Source of the DNA: Litsea cubeba
Lineage: Eukaryota; Streptophyta; Magnoliopsida; Laurales; Lauraceae
NCBI GenBank assembly: GCA_012931725.1
Contig: CM022948.1
Span: 14,222,711-14,286,710, forward strand
DNA: 64,000 nt
Direction: 5' to 3'
Numbering within the stretch: the first letter of the stretch is position 1; each line of letters opens with the position of its first letter. The position numbers and the translations under genes were made by a program. This document shows positions 55,533 to 64,000 of the stretch, piece after piece. The notes beneath the pieces were generated by a model, which was not told the origin of the DNA, ran no database searches, and saw only the letters and a list, made by a program, of their open reading frames with translations.

Positions 55533-57353
55533 TGTTAGTTTTATGGACTCAATCCAGTAGATGATATAATAAATTGATTAAATTCTTTATTTATTCATAT
55601 ATTCATGCTTTCCTTTCATGAGATGAATGGTAATTTATTATATACTTGCACATAACCAATACGAATGACATAATGGTTCATGAGATGAACCGGGGTCCAC
55701 AAGTATATTTGATGTAACACATGTGTATGGATGAGATCCACATACGGGAGACATGTGTGGCAAATCTTATACTTAAATATTATCACAACCAGTGATGAGA
55801 CTGGACATCTCATATTGATAAGGTTGCAGTACTTTGATCACTATGAGATAGTGTGATTTGTCTCGATCATCAGAATGGAAGATTCTGGATCATAGTGCTG
55901 GTACATTGGATGTATTGAAGGACCATGAGAAGCACCTTATAAACACTGTCTTTATTTTAAGGTCTGCTCTCATAATTCCCTAGCAATAGACTCTGAATCC
56001 TGAGACATTAATGAACTCAAGTTTCTATCTATTCATTTGCTTTGAGTCACCAATGAGTGAGGCCAACTGTAGGTCAACACCTCGGTGATTTGGGTATGTG
56101 GTAGTAGAGCTGTGGGAACATTCAATGGTCAAGATGGAATCTATCTCTAATATCCCCTTGTGCCAATTAATGGATTTATCATTGGTAAGTGCGCACCCAT
56201 TCCGATTAAGAGTTAATTGGAAAGGTACCTATTGATCATTATAATTAATTGGGGCTCAAGGATAATAAGATATGGATCTAGTTTGGAAGACAGGTCCAAT
56301 TGATCCATGGATATTGATAGAGGAGTCTACTTGTGGTAATGTGGAAGTTAGGGTCTTCTATGTAATATTCCTAAGACTGGAGTTCAATTGCATTTATATA
56401 GTGGAGTTATTTGCAATTAACTGTGGGCCCGGATTACACATGAGATGTGGGGTCGCGAGTCCCAGTTGGAGCCAGCTTTCTAAGGAATCCCTAGTGGTCC
56501 CCACGCTAGCCCAATTATTAGAAAGTATCTAATTCTAGTTGAACTCTAAAAGGAAAGTTACTATTTCTATTTGAAGTGAGACTTCTAATAGTGGTAATAG
56601 TAGACTTACTAATTTTAGTAGAAGTGAGACTTCTATTTTAATTAGAAAGGAATTGGAAAGTTACTAATCATATTTGAAGTGAGACTTCTAATTATGATAT
56701 GGTAAGTTACTAATTATTGTGGAAGTAAGACTTCTATTTTAATTAGTAATAGAAGAGACTTACTAATTGTTATGGAAGTAAGACTTCTATTTCAATTAGA
56801 AAGAGAAGGCAACTTGAAAAAGCTATAAATAAGAGGAGAGGATGCCTTGGACGTCCATGCATAAATCCACCTAGGGATTCACGCCCAAGGCCCCCTAGTG
56901 CAAGTGTTGCACGAGTTCTTCCTCCTCTCCCTCTTCTAGTTTTCCTTCTAGTTCCTCCCTAGAGTTCCTAGTAGTTTTCTCTTGGAGATCCCACCATCTT
57001 CTTGAGAAAAAGGAGAATCTGATTCGGGTCATAGCGTGGAAGATCAAGAGGTCTTGGAGATCCCTATTTGATTAGTGAAAGCGTTTCATCATCAAAGAAA
57101 GACGCAACTCCTCCATTAGAGCACAACCGAGCTCCAAAGGTATAATCCACTTCCTTGCATGTTGTAGATTATTATGGATGCTTGTTAGTTGCTGTTTTTA
57201 TCTTCTAGATAAATTATTTTGCTGATCATGATGACTGAGATTGAGGACATGGATCTTGGATTGGGTTTTATAGCCTTATGGATAGTTGATCCCTGCGTCA
57301 AGTGGGTCAAAAGTTTTTGAAACCTATCCTAGAGGCCCACCCTATTTCCAACA
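55533..57353 (+). repeat. Copia LTR 2, shared between units (1,821 bp)
   Basis: It shares several substitutions with LTR 3 against LTR 1 in its left half (GAACCGGGGTCC, ATATTTGATG, GATCCACATACG, AACACTGTC). TATAAATA at 56,824. Confidence 0.92.
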
Positions 57354-57355
57354 AT

Positions 57356-57368
57356 TGGTATCAGAGCC
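57356..57368 (+). other. Copia primer binding site (tRNA-iMet), unit 2
   Basis: TGGTATCAGAGCC, as in unit 1. Confidence 0.92.
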
Positions 57369-57624
57369 TTACCTCATCTCTTATCATGTTAGATCAGTAA
57401 GCTTGATCTAATCTTTACATGAGATGCGAAGAGGATAGATCAAGGGCTATGTACGGATCAGTTTTAATGGTTTTGCTTGGACAATTAGTAAATCCATGTT
57501 TGGATAGTCACATAAGGGTTTAACAATGATGGAATGATGGTAGGAAGCCATTGGGAATCTTCAGAAGAGTTTTGGATATGGTTGGACACGAAATACAAAA
57601 ACCCAACTTGCAGATTTCCGTCAG

Positions 57625-57745
57625 GCAGGTCGACCGAGCCCTCTGGCAGGTCGACCGAAGACACTGAGCCCGGTCTACCGAACCCTCTAGTAGCTCGACC
57701 CCCGCCGGGGGACACCCCCGGACCCCCTCCGCGTAGGGGGCATGA
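57625..57745. repeat. CpG palindrome cluster in Copia leader, unit 2
   Basis: Identical by eye to 50,392-50,512. Confidence 0.85.
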
Positions 57746-59104
57746 ATCATAGTAGTGACAATTTTGGCATCCTGTCTTTCCATTATTGTTTGGTAACCCC
57801 GCTTTGTGAGTTGCTTTGCTAGTATGAGATACTAACATGCAGGTTATCATGTCCTCTCCATATGGCCCACAAGTCTTTTACTTTCTTTTGTGGTTGAATG
57901 TTTATTTTTGGCAAGTTGTAAAGGGCATCATGGTTTCCTTGTTTTCCCGGTTTAGGGCAAGGCATGGTGAAATTCCCTATGAGCCTTTTTATTTCCATTA
58001 ATAGATTATCATGTAAGTCTCATCGTAGAGACATAGGAATTTATGTAATTTCTAAATTTGTAAATTCTGGCGATGTCCGAGACAAAGAAGGAAAGTGAAG
58101 TTGGAATCCTAATCAAAGAGTTTGAATATTACCAAAGGTGTTTTGGAGCTTCCCAAAGAGTTTGAGAAATTCCAAATTTTTGGAAAGTCTAGAAGTCCAA
58201 GAAGTCTATTCCGCTTGGGCCATGTGGAGGAGAGGATTAGTTTCTAATTTTTGCGTTTTCTATTTATAGTTGAATGCTTTATTTAGAATGTTTCCAAATC
58301 TGATCCAAACATAGCAAGTTACTAATATTGGTCAAATCAAATTAATTTTTGGAAAGAGTTCTAATTGGTGTTGATGTCCCATGAGATGGACACATTGGCA
58401 ACACTAATTTAAGAAACTGGACTTTCCTTAAAATAACTTGACTTGGAACCAATCTTAGATCACATCATGAGATGATTTGATGATTCATATATTTATATAT
58501 GTGGGCCCTAATACCTTAAAAGGAAATCCTCAATTCTAAAATATTAAGTGGGAGCGGGGCATTTAAATTGATAAATCCCCATGGTTTTCCACCATAGGTC
58601 CATTGTAAGGAAAGTATTAGCCTCGCGCCACCAAGAGTGTGGCCGTTCCTTCGGAGGGCTCTTACTTGTCTGGTTACTAGATATGGATCTCCTATGGATA
58701 GTGTTGGTGAGACGGGGTGGGGGCTTACTCCCCTAGGAGGAGCTGCTCACAACGGTTGTCATACAATGCTAGTTGGTGGGTCACACTTAACTAAAATAAT
58801 GATGTAGTATCCCCTAGGATTTGCCTCATGTATTTTAGAAACCAAAGCAAATCGTGAGTCATACATTATATGGTATGAGATACCTAGATGATAATGAATG
58901 ATGGGGATCATGGATAGTTAGTCTTAATTCTAATTTTGATGAACTTTGATCCGCACCAATCCAAGGACATTTGCACTCCCCAAGGAGGCATGCCCTAAGG
59001 GATTGGGATTCCGATGTATTCTGAATTCAGTGCTTAAGAGGATTCCCATATGATTTTGGTAGAATACTAAACCCTAATGTCATTTATATTCTTTCATTGA
59101 ATGT

Positions 59105-60067
59105 ATGGTTATGTGCTTTAATTTATACAGCATGAATTCGAATACTTTCAATCCACTTGCGACCATCCTCAACCAGAACAAGTTGATGGGATCCAACTAT
59201 GTAGACTGGAAAAGGAACCTGGATATTATCTTGACATCTTCAAGTTGCAAATATGTCCTTCTAATACCCCCCCTTCCTGAGCCTGAGCCTGATGCACCAC
59301 AGATTGTGAAAAACTTTTACACCAAATGGACAAATGACAATGAGAAGGCCAGATGTTTTATTCAGGCATCCATGTCTACTGTTTTGCAAGAGCAACATCA
59401 ATCCTATAAGTCAGCATACGATATTATATCGAACTTAATGGAGATGTTTGCAGAACAGGTCAGGCCTGCTAGGCAGGCTGCTATAAAAGTGCTGATGGAG
59501 ACAAAGATGGCTGAGGGAACCCCAGTACAAAAATATTTGTTACAAATGAAGTTGGCATTGAATGAGTTAGATGTACTGGGGACTACGTTTGATACAGAAA
59601 CGCAGATCGACATGATCATTCAATCACTACCAGACTCATTCAAACATTTCGAGATCAATTATAGTAAATTGGAAATGACCATAGCTGAGCTGTCTCGCCA
59701 GCTGGTAGTGTTTGAGGAAATCATGAAGAAAAGACCAACTGCCCTCATGACAGAAAAGTCATTTGCTAAGTCTAAACCGAAAGGTAAAGACCGGGATAGC
59801 AAGAAGAAATCAGTCATCAAAGGTCCTAAGGTGGAGTATGGTTCCACTAGTGGTGTGGCCAATGTCAAGGGTACGGGAGCAAAGGGAAAGTGTTTCCACT
59901 GTGGTATGACAGGACATTGGAAGAGGAATTGTCCACGATTTCTGTCAAAGGAAAAGACCTCAGGTATGATTGAGTCATTTGTTTCTGAAGTTAGTTTTAC
60001 AACTAGTACTTCAGAATCTTGGTTTGTAGACTTCAGTGCAACTAATTACATCAGTAATATGTTGTAG
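59105..60067 (+). pseudogene. Copia gag with start of protease, unit 2
   Basis: Same 320-residue frame as unit 1, likely starting at the MNSNTF methionine (59,132), with the GSNYVDWKRNL capsid motif, the CFHCGMTGHWKRNCP knuckle and the same destroyed protease site (DFSA in place of the D-S-G-A type) before TAG. Because the identical lesion is present in both units, it predates their separation. One residue differs (VLQEQHQ). The frame could still yield a Gag-like protein if transcribed from LTR 2. Confidence 0.88.
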
Positions 60068-62757
60068 GAGTTACAGGTAATCAGGAGGATTAATGACGGA
60101 GAAATCAGTGTTAACCTGGGATCGGAAGCCAAGGCAGAAGCAGTGTCAATAGGAGAAGTAACTTAGTTATTTTCAGATATTAAGTTGATTTTGTCAGATA
60201 CATTATATGTACCGTTTTAAGACGGAATTTTAATTTCTAGTATGATGAATAAGAGTTATTCAGTTACTTTTGGTAATTAAATTGTCTTAAAAAGGAGCGG
60301 TACTCTTATATATTCTGACAAGGTAATCAATGGCTTCTATTTGTTAACTCCCACAATGTATGAGATGCATGACACTGATAATAGACCATCGTTAAAAGAG
60401 GTAGTCACCTTCATCTAATCCAACAAACTTTGGCACCCAAGAGGTTAGGTCATATAAACCTAAACAGGATTGACAGGCTAGTGAAAGATGGTATCTTGCC
60501 TTCATTGGTGGTAGAATCAATGCCTGTCTGCAAATCCTGTCTGGAAGGCAAAATGACCAATAGACCCTTATTCATCTAAGGGCAGTAGGGCCAAAGATTT
60601 ATTGGAGTTAGTGTATACTGATGTGTATGGACTCATAATATTAGAGCGAGAGATTGATACGAGTATTTCATCACTTTCACTGATGATTACTCGAGATATG
60701 AATACATATATCTTATGCACCGCAAGTTCGAGATTTTTTGAATAGTTCAAAGAGTTTTCGAGCGGAAGCGGAAGAGCAATTAGGTAAAAGTATGAATACT
60801 CTTCGATAAGATCGATAAGACGAATATCTCTCCACTAAGTTTATGGGATACTTATCAGTAAATGGGATTTGATCCCAGTAGTCTACTCCTGGTTTGCCTC
60901 AACAGAATGGAGTAGAAGAAAGAAGGAACAAAACTCTTTTACATATGATCAAGTCTATGATTGAGTTTCTAGGATTACCTATATTTTGGATATGGAAATT
61001 GAAATATATATACTAAACCTCGTTCCATCTAAGTCTATACTTGAGACTCCCAGGGAGTTATGGACAGGGCGAAAGCCTAGTCTACAACGTCTTTCAGGGT
61101 TGTCCAGCACATGTGCTGAAGAATAAGACGGATTAGTTGGAATCGAAGTCGGAAGTATATATGTTTATATTCTATCCCAAAAGAAACTAAAGGATTGGTT
61201 GCTCTATAATCCCAGAGAGCAGAAAGTGCTTGGCAGCACCAATGCGGTTTTCTGGAGGGAGATTATAAGATTAACTGGAAATCTTTAGAAATGGTTATCT
61301 TGGAAGAAATTCAAGAAAGAACAATTCCAAATCCAAGAATAACCAAACTTTAAGAAAATCCGCCCATACTTGACCCAGTAGTTACACCAGTGCCTTGTCG
61401 TAGTGGGAGTATTGTCAGGACCCTTGACAAGTTCTCGGTCTAGGGAAAGTCTTACAAGGCAATCCCGGTGTAACCGGAACAAGATCCCTATAACTATGAT
61501 AAAGCAGTTAATGACATAGTTTTGGGACGTTGGTTAGATGCTATGAAAGCTGAGGTGGAGTCTTTGTACTCTAATCAGGTCTGGATACTTGTGGGTTTGC
61601 CTGCCAATAGCAAACCTATTGGGAGCAAGTGAGTCTGCAAAAGAAAATGAGAGCCAGATGGAAGAGTTCCATCCGGATACTCTTATCCATTGTGGTTCAT
61701 CTCGATGACGAGATTTGGCAAATGGATGTCAAGACAGCGTCTCACGACGGCAATCTTGAGGAAGACATCTATATGATGCAACCAGATGGTTTTATAGCTG
61801 ATAACCAAGTGCAAAGAGTTTTGCAGGCTGCATAAGTTCATTTATGGATTAAAGCAGATATCCCGAAACAGGAACATCCGTATTGACTAAGGAAATCAAG
61901 TCACTTGATTTTTATCAGAATCCGGATAAGTCATGTGTAAATGAAAAGTCAAGAATGCATGGTAGTTTTTTTTTTCTGATATTATATGTCGACGACATCC
62001 TTCTCCTATGGAGTGATATAGGGATATCGTCAACAGTAAAAGTTTTGGTTGGCTAAGACTTTTGATAATAAAGGACTTTTGGAAAAGCCAGGTACATCCT
62101 AGGAATCAATTTCCATTGAGACCGGAAAAAATAGGATGATAGGCTTATCCCAATGATGTGTACAAAGATAAGGTTCTGGTACGGTAAGCTATGCTTTGTA
62201 CTAGACCGGATATCTGTCACGCAGTATGCCTAGTCAGCAGATATCAGTTTAGCACAGGTTTTTATCATTGACTGTTGTAAGATGTGTTCTCGAATACTTG
62301 AGAAGGACTAGAGATCACATGTTGAGTCATAGCAGTGATGAGTTGATTTCCAGTCGGTTACATAGATACTGACTTCTAGTCAGATCAGGATTCTAGGAAA
62401 TCGACTTCTGGGTATGTGCTTATGTTGTAGCAGCTTGAGAAGCAGCTAAGGTAGCAGATTGACTCAAAAGATTCCTTATGGAACTTGGACTGGTATTTTT
62501 GGCAGGACAGCCGATCACAGTTTACTGTGATGACAGCAGGGCAGTCACTAAGTCCAAATAACCCAAGAGCCAAAAAGCATGTACAGAGGAAGTTATACAT
62601 GGTCAGATGGATTGTGCAGAGATGTGATGTACGATCACCAAGATAACCTCTACACACAATCTAGTAGATCCCTTTACTAAGCCTTTGACTACCAAAGTCT
62701 TTGAGCAAGATGTAAAGAGGATGTGCATAAGATGCAACTCTAACTGGCATTGAGCCC
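60068..62757 (+). pseudogene. Copia pol remnants, unit 2
   Basis: Same order of integrase, RT and RNase H fragments as in unit 1, with the same stops. A few private changes exist: one extra A near 60,860, one missing G near 60,988, a changed ATTGACTAAGG near 61,883, and small differences in the T-tract near 61,967. None restores a frame. Confidence 0.85.
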
Positions 62758-62768
62758 AAGTGGGAGAT

Positions 62769-64000
62769 TGTTAGTTTTATGGACTCAATCCAGTAGATGA
62801 TATAATAAATTGATTAAATTCTTTATTTATTCATATATTCATGCTTTCCTTTCATGAGATGAATGGTAATTTATTATATACTTGCACATAACCAGTACGA
62901 ATGACATAATGGTTCATGAGATGAACCGGGGTCCACAAGTATATTTGATGTAACACATGTGTATGGATGAGATCCACATACGGGAGACATGTGTGGCAAA
63001 TCTTATACTTAAATATTATCACAACCAGTGATGAGACTGGACATCTCATATTGATAAGGTTGCAGTACTTTGATCACTATGAGATAGTGTGATTTGTCTC
63101 GATCATCAGAATGGAAGATTCTGGATCATAGTGCTGGTACATTGGATGTATTGAAGGACCATGAGAAGCACCTTATAAACACTGTCTTTATTTTAAGGTC
63201 TGCTCTCATAATTCCCTAGCAATAGACTCTGAATCCTGAGACATTAATGAACTCAAGTTTCTATCTATTCATTTGCTTTGAGTCACCAATGAGTGAGGCC
63301 AACTGTAGGTCAACACCTCGGTGATTTGGGTATGTGGTAGTAGAGCTGTGGGAACATTCAATGGTCAAGATGGAATCTATCTCTAATATCCCCTTGTGCC
63401 AATTAATGGATTTATCATTGGTAAGTGCGCACCCATTCCGATTAAGAGTTAATTGGAAAGGTACCTATTGATCATTATAATTAATTGGGGCTCAAGGATA
63501 ATAAGATATGGATCTAGTTTGGAAGACAGGTCCAATTGATCCATGGATATTGATAGAGGAGTCTACTTGTGGTAATGTGGAAGTTTAGGGTCTTCTATGT
63601 AATATTCCTAAGACTGGAGTTCAATTGCATTTATATAGTGGAGTTATTTGCAATTAACTGTGGGCCCGGATTACACATGAGATGTGGGGTCGCGAGTCCC
63701 AGTTGGAGCCAGCTTTCTAAGGAATCCCTAGTGGTCCCCACGCTAGCCCAATTATTAGAAAGTATCTAATTCTAGTTGAACTCTAAAAGGAAAGTTACTA
63801 TTTCTATTTGAAGTGAGACTTCTAATAGTGGTAATAGTAGACTTACTAATTTTAGTAGAAGTGAGACTTCTATTTTAATTAGAAAGGAATTGGAAAGTTA
63901 CTAATCATATTTGAAGTGAGACTTCTAATTATGATATGGTAAGTTACTAATTATTGTGGAAGTAAGACTTCTATTTTAATTAGTAATAGAAGAGACTTAC
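62769..64000 (+). repeat. Copia LTR 3 (cut by window end)
   Basis: Starts TGTTAGTTTTATGG after the polypurine tract of unit 2 and is truncated at 64,000 within the GAAGT repeat block, before its TATA box. Confidence 0.9.

Larger units (their letters stand above)
48299..57353 (+). mobile_element. Copia element, first unit of tandem array
   Basis: LTR (48,299-50,120), internal region (50,121-55,532), LTR (55,533-57,353). Internal order is primer site, ~1.7-kb leader, gag, broken protease, integrase, RT, RNase H, polypurine tract: the Copia order with integrase before RT. The right LTR also serves as the left LTR of the next unit. Confidence 0.92.
55533..64000 (+). mobile_element. Copia element, second unit of tandem array (runs off window)
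   Basis: LTR (55,533-57,353), internal (57,354-62,768), LTR (62,769 to beyond 64,000). The internal region matches the first unit with fewer than about ten substitutions and a few one-base indels by eye, including the same stops and lost protease site. Unit length 7,236 against 7,234. Confidence 0.92.

Overview
This window reads as a transposon-dense stretch of a flowering-plant nuclear chromosome. The signs are spliced plant-type gene fragments (a SWEET sugar-transporter exon and an Ulp1/C48-like domain, both with GT-AG sites), LTR retrotransposons primed by initiator tRNA-Met, a Tat-lineage Ty3/gypsy element with a second (archaeal-type) RNase H, and a chromodomain-bearing Tekay/Del-type element. 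I see no intact host gene. The species cannot be named from the sequence.

Layout. (1) 1-3.98 kb: host-like DNA with an orphan last exon of a SWEET gene (minus) and the C-terminal part of an Ulp1-like protease (plus, two exons). A short tandem array follows. (2) 3,979-14,076: a very young non-autonomous LTR retrotransposon with two ~4.0-kb LTRs around only ~2.0 kb of non-coding DNA (LARD-like). It is inserted in the tandem array with a 5-bp target duplication. (3) 14.08-15.6 kb: the rest of the array and a minus-strand fragment resembling the N-terminus of a MULE transposase. (4) ~15.96-48.3 kb: one large, degenerate Tat-lineage element on the plus strand. It holds a probable 5' LTR, tandem-repeat leader, ORF1, gag, protease, a G-patch-like segment, RT, RNase H, archaeal-type RNase H, integrase, a repeat-rich 3' region and a long spliced antisense gene with a plant mobile domain (PMD)-like segment. 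Its 3' LTR is not in the window. (5) 29,319-39,932: a Tekay/Del-type element on the minus strand, nested in the Tat integrase. It has one gag-pol frame broken only by two amber codons, and its left LTR end is deleted. (6) 41,935-43,705: a Copia solo LTR with perfect target duplication, inside the antisense gene. (7) 48,299-64,000: the same Copia family as a tandem LTR-internal-LTR-internal-LTR array with a 7.23-kb unit, running off the window.

How the parts relate. The LARD-like element and the Tekay element share LTR termini, the promoter neighbourhood, a 19-bp LTR block, the polypurine-tract region and the primer site, so the LARD looks like a parasite of Tekay-type enzymes. The Tat element is the oldest layer and was hit by the Tekay element and the Copia elements. 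The two Copia units carry the same disabling lesions, so the array grew by recombination after the element had died. At least four unrelated retrotransposon families here, plus an intron of the antisense gene, each carry a small cluster of CpG-containing perfect palindromes (cores TCGA, CCGG or GTAC) in transcribed non-coding sequence. This is the least explained pattern in the window.
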